In this document: positions 8,594 to 18,282 of the stretch, in pieces
Layout: each line of letters starts with the position of its first letter
Numbering within the stretch: position 1 is the first letter of the stretch
DNA from: Candidatus Cloacimonetes bacterium 4572_55
Lineage (GTDB): Bacteria; 4572-55
Direction of reading: 5' to 3'
Assembly (NCBI GenBank): GCA_002084765.1
Contig: NBMB01000009.1
Location: forward strand, 26,415-90,414
Length of the DNA: 64,000 nt
Program-made: the position numbers and the translations under genes
The notes under the pieces: generated by a model
What the model saw: the letters and a program-made list of their open reading frames with translations, nothing else
What the model was told of the DNA's origin: nothing
Databases searched by the model: none

Positions 8594-9808
8594 TCATTCG
8601 GGATACGATTTCCGATAAAATCGCAGCATGATTGATAGTGAAATAAATAAGCCGAAAAAAGCTAAGGGCAGAAAACCAAACTGATCGACCAACCTTCCTA
8701 TCAGCGGCGCGAAAAGCATGGTCCCTACAGATTTGGATTGTGATTCGATAGAGAGCATGGTCGCCCCTTTGTCCGAGGTCGAGTGGTCGTCGAATCGGCT
8801 GACAATGAGGGGACGCCAGAAGTTTTGAACTATTGCCATCATTAAAAAAGAGGCAATTATCAATCCGTCCCAGTCAAGGAGAAAACCAGGGACTAAAACG
8901 ATAAATAGACTGAGATAAATCTGCCATAAAAATTTGGACGCATGCTCCGCGCTTTTTTTTAAAGCGACCAAACGGTGAGCTTGTCTGGACGCGACGCTGG
9001 AGAGAAGATGTAGGATGAAATAGACGATTCCGATCAAAATCGCGGAGCGCTTGATTTGCATGAGACCGACTAAGATTGGCAAAGTGAGCGCGGTCTGTTG
9101 CAGGATCGGCTGTAAGTAGCTTTTGTTGATCTTGAAAAGTCCTCCAAATCCCATAGATTCGATGATCAGACGACGGATCGACACGCGCTTCCAAGCTTGA
9201 TTAATTGACGCCCAAAAATGATCGATGATTTTGCTTAATGATAGCTCGACCTTGCTTTGTCCGTCCAGATAGGCAGGATATCCGAGAAAGTTGATAATTG
9301 CCAAAATATAGGGCGGGATCGAAAACCAAAAGATGCTCGCATAGTCGCCTGTGTAAAAAACCAAACCCGTCGCGACAAGAACAGATAGCGCGGATCCGAT
9401 TTTTGACCAGGAACGGGTGAAACCATAGACCATGGTCTTTTTTTTGGTCTGACCTTCTGATTCCAACCAGTTGAAAATCATAGCTTTGTGCGTGCCCGTT
9501 CGAAAAGCTTCGCCTATGGCAAAGAAAAAAACAGCGGTCGTCAATAGGATCATGGAGTGACTTAACGCAAAGAGCACAAATGAGATAATGTAACTGATAA
9601 AGGAGAGAATCATGGCTCGCCGTCGTCCGTACAGATCCGCAGCCGCGCCGCTCGGTATCTCCATAAGATTTATGCACCCTTCCTGAAATCCGATCAACAA
9701 TCCGATTTGAAAAAAATCGAGCCCTTTCTCCAAAAGAATAAGGATGAGAAAAGGCTCGAAATACCGCTGATTTTTTAGAAAACCATAGAGAGAGAAACGA
9801 TGGAGCAT
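8594..9808 (-). CDS. Major facilitator superfamily transporter
   Basis: About 404 residues with roughly 12 hydrophobic segments. The MFS loop 2-3 signature GAAADLYGRRRAM follows the second helix, and EIPSGAAADLYGRR is typical of drug/multidrug-type antiporters. The substrate cannot be inferred. The start at 9808 (MLHRFSLYG) is chosen because a perfect 15-bp hairpin at 9827-9860 lies just upstream; the longer frame back to 9919 would translate through this terminator into the end of the PKD gene. No clear SD is seen before 9808, so the exact start is somewhat uncertain. It sits in the inner membrane and has no obvious operon partner. Confidence 0.82.
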   Translation of the reverse strand: MLHRFSLYGFLKNQRYFEPFLILILLEKGLDFFQIGLLIGFQEGCINLMEIPSGAAADLYGRRRAMILSFISYIISFVLFALSHSMILLTTAVFFFAIGEAFRTGTHKAMIFNWLESEGQTKKKTMVYGFTRSWSKIGSALSVLVATGLVFYTGDYASIFWFSIPPYILAIINFLGYPAYLDGQSKVELSLSKIIDHFWASINQAWKRVSIRRLIIESMGFGGLFKINKSYLQPILQQTALTLPILVGLMQIKRSAILIGIVYFILHLLSSVASRQAHRLVALKKSAEHASKFLWQIYLSLFIVLVPGFLLDWDGLIIASFLMMAIVQNFWRPLIVSRFDDHSTSDKGATMLSIESQSKSVGTMLFAPLIGRLVDQFGFLPLAFFGLFISLSIMLRFYRKSYPE

Positions 9809-9826
9809 AATAATTGAAAACTCTGA

Positions 9827-9860
9827 AAACCCTAAGGGTCTCAAAAGACCCTTAGGGTTT
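9827..9860 (-). terminator. Perfect 15-bp hairpin terminator after the PKD gene
   Basis: AAACCCTAAGGGTCT (9827-9841), loop CAAA, and AGACCCTTAGGGTTT (9846-9860) match perfectly. It lies 16 bases after the stop of the PKD gene and just before the MFS start. On the minus strand a T-rich stretch follows. Confidence 0.85.
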
Positions 9861-9875
9861 GGGAGGATAAAGCCG

Positions 9876-12800
9876 TCAATTGGCGGATTCCACGTCAATG
9901 ATCGGCACGGGCTGTTCATTCGCCTCGATAGTCAGGCTATCTTTCGCTGTGACACACTCTGTTCCGGAGTCGTCCTTGACTGTCAGGGTGACTGTAAACG
10001 ATCCTGGGGTATGATAAATATGGGAAGGTCGCATACCGGTTCCCATACTGCCGTCGCCGAAATCCCATTCAAAGGTGATGATTCCGCCGTCCGGATCGTT
10101 CGAGTTTGATCCGTCGAAATGCACTTCGCAGTTCGCGGATTTGATACAAATTTTTTGATCAGGACCCGCGTTCGCGATCGGGGGCATATTGACGAAAATC
10201 GTGATTGCGTCGGTATTTTTATCGCACTCGGAATTGGAGTCGTCGGTCACGGTCAACTTGGCCGTATATTTGCCGGACTTTTCATACGTGTGCGCGACTT
10301 TTTTTCCATCCGCTTCGCCGCCGTCGCCAAAGTCCCAATGGTAAGCGATAATTTTTCCATCCCGATCAGATGATTTCCCACCGTCGAATTTGAGCTCTTG
10401 ACCCGGACACCCTTTTCGATTTCCACCTGCATCTGCGAGCGGGGGATAATTGATATGGACGATCAGCGCGTCACTGTCTTTTGCGCTGCACGTACCAGAA
10501 TCGTCGGTCACGGTCAGCGTGACGGTATAAGCACCGGGGGTCGGGAATGTGTGGGTCGGTTTTGCGCCGTGATCCTCCCCGGATTTATCCCCGAAATCCC
10601 AAGCATAGATTGAAATTGTTCCGTCTGGGTCGCTCGATTTTGTTCCGTCTAAACTGACTGTAGGACTGCAAGTGACGATATCGGGACCAGCGTCCGCGGC
10701 TGGCGGATCATTGACGATCACCACGATGATATCAGAATCTGTCATCTCTGCGTTGATCGCGTCGTCGGTCACTTCCAGGACGATATCATACCGACCTGGA
10801 TTGGTGTAGCGATGGGTCACATGCACGCCGGTCCCGGAATCGCCGTCGCCAAAGTCCCAGACATACTCCAGCTTTTTTCCATCTGGATCAAACGACGCGG
10901 ACCCATCGAATACGATCTGATCAGCTGTGCAAAAAATATTCCCGTCATAAACGCCCGCTTTTGCGACTGGCGGCGCGTTAACCACGATGAGGGTATTGTC
11001 TACACCGATGTTACATTCTACGCCGGTATCGTCTTTGACGGTCAGAGAGATCAAATAGCTACCCGGCTCCTTATAAGTATGCTGGACGATTTCGCCGGAA
11101 CCGGTGGACTCGTCGCCGAAGTCCCACTCATACGAGATAATCGCGTCGCCGTCCGGATCATAAGATTTAGAACCGTCAAAGCTGTAGGATTCCTCGGGAC
11201 GTATCAACCCGCTGCCCGTAATAATCGCTTTTGGAGGAGTGTTGATGCGCAGTATTTTGCTGCCAGAATCCGTATTGTTCCTGGTTCCGGAATTGTCCTT
11301 AACAGTCAACGTGGCGGTATAAGAGCCGCTTTCCTTATAAATGTGATAAGGATCACGACCGCGACCTGTTGTTTCGTCGCCAAAGTCCCAGATATATTCG
11401 ATAATCTGCCCGTCGGTGTCTTTGGAATTTTCACCGGAAAACCGCACTTTTCCGAGGCAGATCAGTTCATCGGGTCCAGGATCAGCGATCGGCGGGAAAT
11501 TGATTTTGACGTAGATGGTGTCCGTATCCATAGAACAATGCAGACCAGAGTCGTCCTCAACGGTGAGAACCACGGGGTACATTCCGGGTTTATCGAATGA
11601 ATGAACCGTCTGTCTGCCTTCCGCGTTGCTATTGTCGCCGAAGTCCCATCGGTATGCCGCCACTTTTCCGTCAATATCTCGAGATCCCGCGTCTTTGAAG
11701 ACGATCTCGTCGCCCACCGCGCCCCTTTTGTCGATACCGGCCTGGGCATACGGCGGATAATTGACCACGATCACGATGACGTCCTGAGAACGGTTGCAGT
11801 TGGATCCGGAATTATCCATCACGGTAAGTTCGACATTATAGATGCCGGGAGAGTCAAAAACATGTTCTACAGTATTGCCGTTGACTGGCTGAGTGTTGTC
11901 GCCAAAATACCAATTATACGAGATGGGGGTGTACCAGCTGGAGGTGGAGCCGTCAAAACGCACGGTATCGCCGACGCAGACCCGGCGCGGACCCAGAGTG
12001 GCTCCGGTAGCGTCCGGTGCCTGGAAGACTTTGACTTTGACAGAGTCGTAGTCCGTGTTGCAGATACTGCTCGATTTATCTGTCACCTTAAGCGTCGCTA
12101 AATATTCTCCCGGCTGGGGATAGACATGTTCGACTCGTACGCGGTTGTTGGTCTCGGAACCGTCCCCCAGGTTCCACTCATATTCCAGCGGAAATCCTTC
12201 TGGATCATAAGACGCAGACCCGTCAAAAATAATTTTTTCGTCCACGCAAACGATACGAAATTTTTGCCCGCCCGCGTCCGCGACAGGTCTGCCGTTGATA
12301 ATCACCTTCATAGTCGCTGTATCGTACGCGTCGCTCATGCCGCTGTTATCCCGCACAGTCAAGGTCGCCAGATATTCTCCCGATCCTTGATAGGTGTGCG
12401 TCACCTGCTCTCCGATGCCCTTGGTCCCGTCGCCGAAATCCCAAATATAAACGTCGATAAAACCGTCGTTATCGGAAGAAGAAGACGCGTCAAAGGAGAC
12501 GGTCAGATCGCAGATTACCATATCTCCGCCCAACTTTGCGTTGGGCCGCTCGTTGATGGTGACGACCATCTCGTCTTGATCTCGATCGCATGAGCTTTTG
12601 GAATCGTCGATCACGGTCAATTTGACCCGATATGTCCCCGGCTTCTCATATTTATGAACAGGAGCAAAGCCCGAACTGACCGAACCATCGCCAAAGTTCC
12701 ATTTATATTGGATAATACTTCCATCGTTATCATGCGATCCTGTGCCGTCAAACGCAACCTCTTGATCCTGACTGGCACTCTGACCCGGTCCCGCGTCAGC

Positions 12801-14057
12801 GACTGGCGGATCGTTGACAATCGTCTCAATCGCCTTAAAGCCGACGTCGCAAGGCACGCCGGAATGGTCGTAAGCTGTCAATGAAATGGTATACACGCCC
12901 GGGTTTTCATACCGGTGAACCACCCGAACGCCTTCAGTGATCGTGCCGTCGCCGAAGTTCCATTCAAAGCTCAGGATGTCTTTGTTGGGATCATGGGAAC
13001 GAGACGCGTCTACGATGATCGTGTTACAATCCCCCACAACGATCCGATCCACAGAATCTTCCTCGATTTTTTGGCGGATAACCGGCGGCTTGATGGAAGC
13101 CAGCGCGATCGGCTCGCCCGTGTCGCTGTTCACATAAAAAACCACGTCGTTATTTTTGAACGAACCTTTGACCACAGTGAAGCACCATAAGCCCTTCCGT
13201 TCTTCGTCGCTGATTTCGTATGTCGTCGTATCCCAACGTTTGCCGGTAGATTCGATATTCACCAGCCCATCGGAAAAGATATATTTGGTGTTGGTCCACT
13301 CTCTATTGCCGCCCGTGTACGCGGGCAGAGTATGGTATGGGGTTTGAAGGAACATGACGTTATCGTTGTCAAAGTCCCAGATATGTTGCGAGATCGTAAC
13401 AGTGCCCTGAGGCACCTCAAAGGGGCATACATAGACCACTTCGCCAGGGTTGTTCGGGAGACGAAAGCCCCACTCAAAAGCAAATGAGGACATACCCTCC
13501 GGAAAAATATTAACAAAGCGATCTGTGCTGAGAGCAAGACGATACATGTTGCCGTCGTCGCCTCTCAGCCCCTGAACAATTACTTTAAAGACATATACGT
13601 CATCCAAACTCTCCCCTTGATCCGGCGAGAACGATCCAATAGAAACCCAACGATCGTCAGAGCTCGGATCTTGCGTAAATTTTCTGCTGAAAATCCGCGT
13701 GCCGGATCGATAATTTCCGACTGGATCGAGTTTGCGGGCATCCGGGTGGGTATAAGCCCCCTCGCCGCCATATAGAGAAAATTCGGTCTCGGTATCCCAG
13801 ATCTCATTGATCTCGTCCACATCGCCGCCCACGTCCGGGTCATAAACCCGCAGAAAAAGGCTGTCGGTTGTGGAGGAAGGAACTTGGAGAAAAATAACAT
13901 TTGTAAAATCATCATCGCCCCAATCTGTGCTGCATTCGTTGCCAAATGTGCAAAGATACGGAATGTTTAATTCCGGGTGCGGAATGATATTGGCGGAAAT
14001 ACTGCCCGAAATGAGCAGTAGTAAAAGTGCGGTGACAAAAAAAACTCGCTTGACCAT
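9876..14057 (-). CDS. Giant exported protein with 12 tandem PKD domains
   Basis: A 1393-residue protein with a Sec signal peptide (MVKRVFFVTALLLLLISGSISA). An N-terminal region of about 320 residues is of unrecognised fold. Twelve PKD (Ig-like beta-sandwich) domains follow, about 90 residues each, each marked by a YxWDFGD-type motif and ending in TLTVxDxSG. PKD arrays usually act as extracellular spacers or adhesive stalks that bind Ca2+ or carbohydrate. Unlike the secreted proteins at 46-58 kb it has no type IX-style C-terminal sorting domain; it ends soon after the twelfth PKD unit. The ATG at 14057 follows a GGGGGAG SD, a better start than 14078. Its own promoter (14243-14271) and terminator (9827-9860) make it a single-gene unit. 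Confidence 0.88.
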   Translation of the reverse strand: MVKRVFFVTALLLLLISGSISANIIPHPELNIPYLCTFGNECSTDWGDDDFTNVIFLQVPSSTTDSLFLRVYDPDVGGDVDEINEIWDTETEFSLYGGEGAYTHPDARKLDPVGNYRSGTRIFSRKFTQDPSSDDRWVSIGSFSPDQGESLDDVYVFKVIVQGLRGDDGNMYRLALSTDRFVNIFPEGMSSFAFEWGFRLPNNPGEVVYVCPFEVPQGTVTISQHIWDFDNDNVMFLQTPYHTLPAYTGGNREWTNTKYIFSDGLVNIESTGKRWDTTTYEISDEERKGLWCFTVVKGSFKNNDVVFYVNSDTGEPIALASIKPPVIRQKIEEDSVDRIVVGDCNTIIVDASRSHDPNKDILSFEWNFGDGTITEGVRVVHRYENPGVYTISLTAYDHSGVPCDVGFKAIETIVNDPPVADAGPGQSASQDQEVAFDGTGSHDNDGSIIQYKWNFGDGSVSSGFAPVHKYEKPGTYRVKLTVIDDSKSSCDRDQDEMVVTINERPNAKLGGDMVICDLTVSFDASSSSDNDGFIDVYIWDFGDGTKGIGEQVTHTYQGSGEYLATLTVRDNSGMSDAYDTATMKVIINGRPVADAGGQKFRIVCVDEKIIFDGSASYDPEGFPLEYEWNLGDGSETNNRVRVEHVYPQPGEYLATLKVTDKSSSICNTDYDSVKVKVFQAPDATGATLGPRRVCVGDTVRFDGSTSSWYTPISYNWYFGDNTQPVNGNTVEHVFDSPGIYNVELTVMDNSGSNCNRSQDVIVIVVNYPPYAQAGIDKRGAVGDEIVFKDAGSRDIDGKVAAYRWDFGDNSNAEGRQTVHSFDKPGMYPVVLTVEDDSGLHCSMDTDTIYVKINFPPIADPGPDELICLGKVRFSGENSKDTDGQIIEYIWDFGDETTGRGRDPYHIYKESGSYTATLTVKDNSGTRNNTDSGSKILRINTPPKAIITGSGLIRPEESYSFDGSKSYDPDGDAIISYEWDFGDESTGSGEIVQHTYKEPGSYLISLTVKDDTGVECNIGVDNTLIVVNAPPVAKAGVYDGNIFCTADQIVFDGSASFDPDGKKLEYVWDFGDGDSGTGVHVTHRYTNPGRYDIVLEVTDDAINAEMTDSDIIVVIVNDPPAADAGPDIVTCSPTVSLDGTKSSDPDGTISIYAWDFGDKSGEDHGAKPTHTFPTPGAYTVTLTVTDDSGTCSAKDSDALIVHINYPPLADAGGNRKGCPGQELKFDGGKSSDRDGKIIAYHWDFGDGGEADGKKVAHTYEKSGKYTAKLTVTDDSNSECDKNTDAITIFVNMPPIANAGPDQKICIKSANCEVHFDGSNSNDPDGGIITFEWDFGDGSMGTGMRPSHIYHTPGSFTVTLTVKDDSGTECVTAKDSLTIEANEQPVPIIDVESAN

Positions 14058-14242
14058 AAAGACTCCCCCTTGATGCATGCAGTTATGAATAAATAAAAAA
14101 AATCAATGCCCTTAATTCGACCATAACCAACTGTCTATGGATCGCTCGACGAGATCTGCAACAGCCGGTAACTTTAACTATATCCTTTTGTTATACTAAT
14201 TAAAGCATTGTTGGCTCGGAAATAAATTCCATGAATTTTACC

Positions 14243-14271
14243 ATTGTAAAAAAATTCGTCGGAAAAGTCAA
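14243..14271 (-). promoter_or_regulatory. Sigma-70-type promoter for the PKD gene
   Basis: On the minus strand TTGACT (14266-14271), 17-base spacer, TACAAT (14243-14248), about 185 bases before the PKD start. The 360-base divergent gap 14058-14417 holds this and the opposing glycosyltransferase promoter and no gene I can support. Confidence 0.6.
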
Positions 14272-14313
14272 GTATTTCTTGCAGTTTCACGAAATAGGGA
14301 ATTTGAATTTTGT

Positions 14314-14341
14314 TTGACACGCGGCGCAGAAAGCCTATATT
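14314..14341 (+). promoter_or_regulatory. Sigma-70-type promoter for the glycosyltransferase pair
   Basis: TTGACA (14314-14319), 16-base spacer, TATATT (14336-14341), about 75 bases before the first glycosyltransferase start. Confidence 0.6.
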
Positions 14342-14417
14342 CCGTATTTGTGAAAATGGGAAAAGCGTAAGAGAGTTGTAAATAGTCGAGCGCATTGACA
14401 ATGGGGAGCTATTTTCT

Positions 14418-15503
14418 ATGAACTTTCTCTTTCTGAACTCTGCCCGAGATTGGGGCGGAAACGAAAAATGGACGCGTTTGGCGGCTCATGCCTTATCGGT
14501 TGATCATCAGGTTTCCCTTGCCTATCGTCGGGACATGGTAGGGGAACGATTTGCCGTCGAGACTGTCAAGCTACCTTTTGTCAATGGGCTTGATCCAGTC
14601 ACGATTTTCGGATTAACGCGTTTTGTTCGAGATCGTGGGATCAATGTCCTAATACCGACCAAGCGCAAGGATTACCTCCTGGCTGGTATAACAGCTCGCA
14701 TCACCAATATTACCAATATTTTACGTCTCGGAATTGTTCGGCGTATCTCCAATCCCTACCACCGTTTCGTCTATAGCGAACTGGCGCACGGTATTATTGT
14801 CAACGCCCGACCCATCAAGGAGACCCTACTCCGATCCGCATTTATGACGCGGGACAAAGTGAGGGTCGTCTATAACGGTCTGGATCTGGATCGTCTGTCG
14901 CCGCATCTTACAGAAGCGGTTGACCCGATATCCTCGACCAAGCCCTTTCCTTTTTTGATCTCCGGGATGGGGCGCGTCACTCCGCGTAAGGGGTTTGATT
15001 TCCTGATGCGTGGATTCGCCCGATTTATCACGGAAAACCACGCGCCCGACGCGGGGCTGATCATCATCGGGGAGGGCGAACGCCTGGAATATCTCCAAAA
15101 ACTCGCGCCCAGTCTCGGAATTGCAGAACGGACAATTTTCACTGGATTTGTGGACAATCCCTATCCCTATCTGGCGCAAAGCGATCTGTTTGCCATGACT
15201 TCCCGAAACGAGGGGATATCGAACGCGTTGCTGGAGGCGATGTATCTGCATAACGCGGCGATAACCACGCGGGCAGGCGGCGCGGCTGATATCGTGAATC
15301 ATGGAGAAAACGGATTTTTGGTGGATCATGGCGATGAGCGTGGATTGAGCGAACGGATTGCCGCGCTGTATCAAGACCGACCTGCGATTCGAAGGATCGC
15401 GCGCGCGGGACATGAGACTGTGTGCAAAAAATTTTCTATTGACCGGATGAAAGCGGAGATTGTGGATTTTTCTGAAAGAACGAGGTCTCGAAAATGCGCG
15501 TGA
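14418..15503 (+). CDS. Glycosyltransferase family 4/1 (GT-B fold)
   Basis: A 361-residue GT-B glycosyltransferase. The N-terminal acceptor domain opens with MNFLFLNSARDWGGNEKW. The C-terminal nucleotide-sugar domain contains GMGRVTPRKGFDFLMRGF, IIGEGERLEYL, FTGFVDNPYPYLAQSDLF and the retaining-family E-x7-E motif in SRNEGISNALLEAMY. It transfers a sugar from a nucleotide donor, probably in surface glycan or lipopolysaccharide assembly; donor and acceptor cannot be read. The stop overlaps the next glycosyltransferase by 10 bases and the two are paralogues (both start with MxFLN/MFMNS...GGxEKW), so they form a two-gene operon. A GGGAGC SD precedes the ATG. Confidence 0.9.
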   Translation: MNFLFLNSARDWGGNEKWTRLAAHALSVDHQVSLAYRRDMVGERFAVETVKLPFVNGLDPVTIFGLTRFVRDRGINVLIPTKRKDYLLAGITARITNITNILRLGIVRRISNPYHRFVYSELAHGIIVNARPIKETLLRSAFMTRDKVRVVYNGLDLDRLSPHLTEAVDPISSTKPFPFLISGMGRVTPRKGFDFLMRGFARFITENHAPDAGLIIIGEGERLEYLQKLAPSLGIAERTIFTGFVDNPYPYLAQSDLFAMTSRNEGISNALLEAMYLHNAAITTRAGGAADIVNHGENGFLVDHGDERGLSERIAALYQDRPAIRRIARAGHETVCKKFSIDRMKAEIVDFSERTRSRKCA

Positions 15504-16624
15504 TGTTTATGAATTCTATCGGATCAAATAAGTTTGGCGGAGGCGAAAAATGGATGATCGTTGCCGCGCGCGGTCTGGCAGATGCAGGACGCGGAAAGGC
15601 TGGTTCAAAACTGTTGGCTACCGGACAGAGCCGCGGCGTGGAGACGCAGCCGTTCAATATACGAGCGGATATAAGCCCCATCACGACGATACGCATTGCC
15701 CGATTTCTGAGAAAAGAGCGGATTGACGTCCTGATTTGTAACTTGAATAAAGACGTGCGGGTCGCTGGATTGGCGGCTCGAATCGTCTCTCGCCGGGCTG
15801 GAACTTGCAAATTACCGGTCACGCTGGCGAGACATGGTATCCTCTTATGCAGCAAAAAACAGAAGCACAAACTGACCTTGACTCTCCTGACAAACGGAAT
15901 TATTACTAACAGCGAAACGATCAAAGAAAGTTATCGGCAATACGGCTGGTTTGACGAGGATTTTGTGCGCGTGATCTACAATGGGGTGGAAAATAAAGAC
16001 AGCGTGGCTCCCTACGACTTTGGCGAGCGATTTCCAGGGAAAAAAGTAATTTTTAGCGCGGGGAGGCTCGCGGATCAGAAAGGGTTTGATTTGTTGATCG
16101 AAGCCGCGGCAATTCTGAAAAATCAATGGAAAACGTCGGCATCCGACGAGGCGAACAACTTGATATTTGCGATTGCTGGACAGGGACGTCGCGAGGGATT
16201 CTTGAAGGAATTGTCAAAAAAACGCGGCGTCTCCGAGGAGTCGAGTCATTTTCCGCGAGTTATTTTTCTTGGTCACTTAGAGGACATTGCGCCTTACCTG
16301 AAAGGCTGTGATCTGTTTGTGCTGGCTTCCCGTTTCGAGGGGATGCCAAATGCGGTGATGGAGGCAATGGCAACGGGAAAGCCAGTCATTGCTACGGACG
16401 TAAACGGTGCTCGTGAGCTGGTTACCCACGGTGAGACTGGAGAAATTATTCCACCGGAAAATCCCCAAGCCTTAGCCCAGGCGATCCGAAATCTGATTCA
16501 CGATCCGGATCGGCTCCGATCTTACGGGCGCGCAGCGCGACAACGAGTCAGGGAGCGGTTTACAATCCCCGGCATGATCCGAGAACTGGAGAGCTATCTG
16601 CTGGAAATGACGCGTACCCGATAG
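15494..16624 (+). CDS. Glycosyltransferase family 4/1 (GT-B fold), paralogue
   Basis: A 376-residue GT-B glycosyltransferase starting MRVMFMNSIGSNKFGGGEKW. The donor-binding half contains FSAGRLADQKGFDLLIEA, IAGQGRREGFL, LGHLEDIAPYLKGCDLFVL and the E-x7-E motif region SRFEGMPNAVMEAMATGKPV. It overlaps the preceding gene and should act with it in sequential sugar transfer. Its last 31 bases overlap the 3' end of the convergent thiamine pyrophosphokinase gene. The substrate is not predictable from sequence. Confidence 0.9.
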   Translation: MRVMFMNSIGSNKFGGGEKWMIVAARGLADAGRGKAGSKLLATGQSRGVETQPFNIRADISPITTIRIARFLRKERIDVLICNLNKDVRVAGLAARIVSRRAGTCKLPVTLARHGILLCSKKQKHKLTLTLLTNGIITNSETIKESYRQYGWFDEDFVRVIYNGVENKDSVAPYDFGERFPGKKVIFSAGRLADQKGFDLLIEAAAILKNQWKTSASDEANNLIFAIAGQGRREGFLKELSKKRGVSEESSHFPRVIFLGHLEDIAPYLKGCDLFVLASRFEGMPNAVMEAMATGKPVIATDVNGARELVTHGETGEIIPPENPQALAQAIRNLIHDPDRLRSYGRAARQRVRERFTIPGMIRELESYLLEMTRTR

Positions 16625-17241
16625 AAAAACAGCATTCCGCTTCCAAATCGAATTTTCACAGGCGTTTCCACAACTTCGTTGCTCAATCCATCCCGAATCG
16701 CCCATTCCAGAGATTCATTGTGCAACGGATATTTAAGACCTTGAGTCACAATCCCTTGGGCATTTCCAAACGAGAACAAGGAGACCTGACGCCCCACGCT
16801 CAGATCAAAAATGTGCTCTCTATCTGGGGTCAAAAAACAGCCGACGCCATAATCGTCATACATGATTATCTGAACGCGGGCGCAGAATTTCTGGACAATA
16901 CTGAGATTACATATCTGGTGGTCCAGACGCAGACCGGTCGCGCCGACAAGCAGAACTCGGTTTGCGCCCAAATCTTCGGCATAATGCAGGCTTTTCTCCA
17001 GATCATTTGAATATTGACTCGGTCTCTGGACAAATATTGTTCCTGTCAGAGCCAATCGGGTCTCGAGACGAATTGAGTCAAAGTCCCCGACCACATAATC
17101 GGGTCGTATCTGACGAGAAAGTGCTTGATTCGCGCCACCGTCCGCGCAGATGATAGCGTCGGCTTCTCGCACGCATTTTTGCAAGATACCGTCTTCCGGC
17201 AGCAAACCGTTGGCAATGATCAACACAGTTATAACAGACAT
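16594..17241 (-). CDS. thiN: Thiamine pyrophosphokinase
   Basis: A 215-residue cytoplasmic enzyme that makes thiamine diphosphate from thiamine and ATP. The N-terminal domain begins VITVLIIANGLLPEDGIL and has the conserved ADAIICADGGAN and DYVVGDFDSI signatures. A SNDLEKSLHYA segment and GATGLRLDHQICN carry the remaining conserved Asp, Gly-Arg and His-Asn positions. The C-terminal beta domain (FDLSVGRQVSLFSFG...GLKYPLHNESLEW) binds thiamine. The length is normal. It is convergent with, and overlaps, the second glycosyltransferase, and lies 135 bases downstream of the nos operon on the same strand, so readthrough from that operon is possible. No other thi gene is near. Confidence 0.9.
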   Translation of the reverse strand: MSVITVLIIANGLLPEDGILQKCVREADAIICADGGANQALSRQIRPDYVVGDFDSIRLETRLALTGTIFVQRPSQYSNDLEKSLHYAEDLGANRVLLVGATGLRLDHQICNLSIVQKFCARVQIIMYDDYGVGCFLTPDREHIFDLSVGRQVSLFSFGNAQGIVTQGLKYPLHNESLEWAIRDGLSNEVVETPVKIRFGSGMLFFYRVRVISSR

Positions 17242-17376
17242 AGACTGAGTTACGAGTTACAATTTTTATTTCCTCATCCGTTAAACAAAAGGTGAGTTCT
17301 CGACCCCCATTCAAGATTGAAAGGATGGTCCCAGTGGAAATCCGGATGAGGGGATACAAACAATTCGTCAATTTTG

Positions 17377-18282
17377 TTATTTCACATAAACACCGGTGGC
17401 AAAACCATTTTCAAGCATAAATTCAATGTCTTTTGGGATATTATGCGCGGCGTTAAAATTTGTGCTTTCAAACTCAGCTCCAAAAAAGTTTATATCTTTT
17501 AAATTCGCTCCATTAAAGTTGGCTCGTTGCAAATGCGCACCCTGCATATTCGTGGATATCAACAAGGTACGCTCAAAAGTCGCCCATTCCAAGCCGGCTC
17601 CGGTAAAGTCGCAATAGCTGAAATCCGCGCTGTCTATTTTTGCGCCGACTAATACCGCGCGAATCAACCGAGCCTTTATAGCGACGCTATGTGTAAAATC
17701 CGCTTCTAAAAATTCAGAATCTTTCATCAACGCACCGCTCAAATCTGTGTTTCTCAAAATTGCACGATGCGCCTCCATACCAAACATATTTGCCCCGCGG
17801 AAATTGGAACCGGAAAGATCGGCGTTATTCGCATGAACATGAAACATCTTTGCCTGACTCATATTTACGTTGACAAGTTTGCTCTTATTAAAGTTTGTCC
17901 AGCGCATATCAGCGATTCTAAAATCAGAATTTGAATAATCGCTCTCGCTACAATTAGCTGCCCTGAAAGAGGCTCCGCGAAAATCACCCTCTATGACGTC
18001 TTTTTTGTGCCAGAAGACCTCATCCAAGTCTGCTTTCCGAAAATCATCGCCATTTTGAGGCACAGAAATGATCCCTCGAAGCCGAAGTTTGCCATTACTC
18101 AGCCAAGTTGTGTCGCTGACGATTGCGGTTATCTGGTTTTCATTTAAGAAGTTAGGCAGATTCGGAATATTTGTTGTATCGGCAGGCGCTCTATTATGTA
18201 AAAATTCGCTGTTATTGCTATTGCACGAGATTGTTATCACAACGAAACCGATAATGATGACGTGAAAAAAGCGAGAAATCAT
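17377..18282 (-). CDS. Pentapeptide-repeat lipoprotein, last gene of the nos operon
   Basis: A 301-residue exported protein. The signal peptide ends in an ITISC lipobox-like site (Cys near residue 20), so it is probably a lipoprotein. From about residue 85 the sequence is A(D/N)LxX-type pentapeptide repeats (FRGASFRAANCSESDYSNSD, LSGSNFRGANM, LQRANFNGANLKDINF), which fold as a right-handed quadrilateral beta helix. The start overlaps the nosY stop by four bases (ATGA), implying translational coupling and a role tied to N2O reductase maturation or assembly. I know of no such member in described nos clusters. The function is unknown; a periplasmic scaffold or docking platform is an inference. 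Confidence 0.8.
   Translation of the reverse strand: MISRFFHVIIIGFVVITISCNSNNSEFLHNRAPADTTNIPNLPNFLNENQITAIVSDTTWLSNGKLRLRGIISVPQNGDDFRKADLDEVFWHKKDVIEGDFRGASFRAANCSESDYSNSDFRIADMRWTNFNKSKLVNVNMSQAKMFHVHANNADLSGSNFRGANMFGMEAHRAILRNTDLSGALMKDSEFLEADFTHSVAIKARLIRAVLVGAKIDSADFSYCDFTGAGLEWATFERTLLISTNMQGAHLQRANFNGANLKDINFFGAEFESTNFNAAHNIPKDIEFMLENGFATGVYVK

Noticed and set aside
9809-9919. Upstream extension of the MFS protein to 9919
   Set aside because: It would translate the perfect terminator hairpin and overlap the end of the PKD gene.
14174-14401. 75-codon minus-strand frame between the PKD and glycosyltransferase genes
   Set aside because: It covers both candidate promoters, has no SD, and has no recognisable domain; most likely chance.
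17078-17371. 97-codon minus-strand frame in the gap before thiN
   Set aside because: It overlaps the start of thiN in another frame and has no SD; the intergenic part alone is too short to call.
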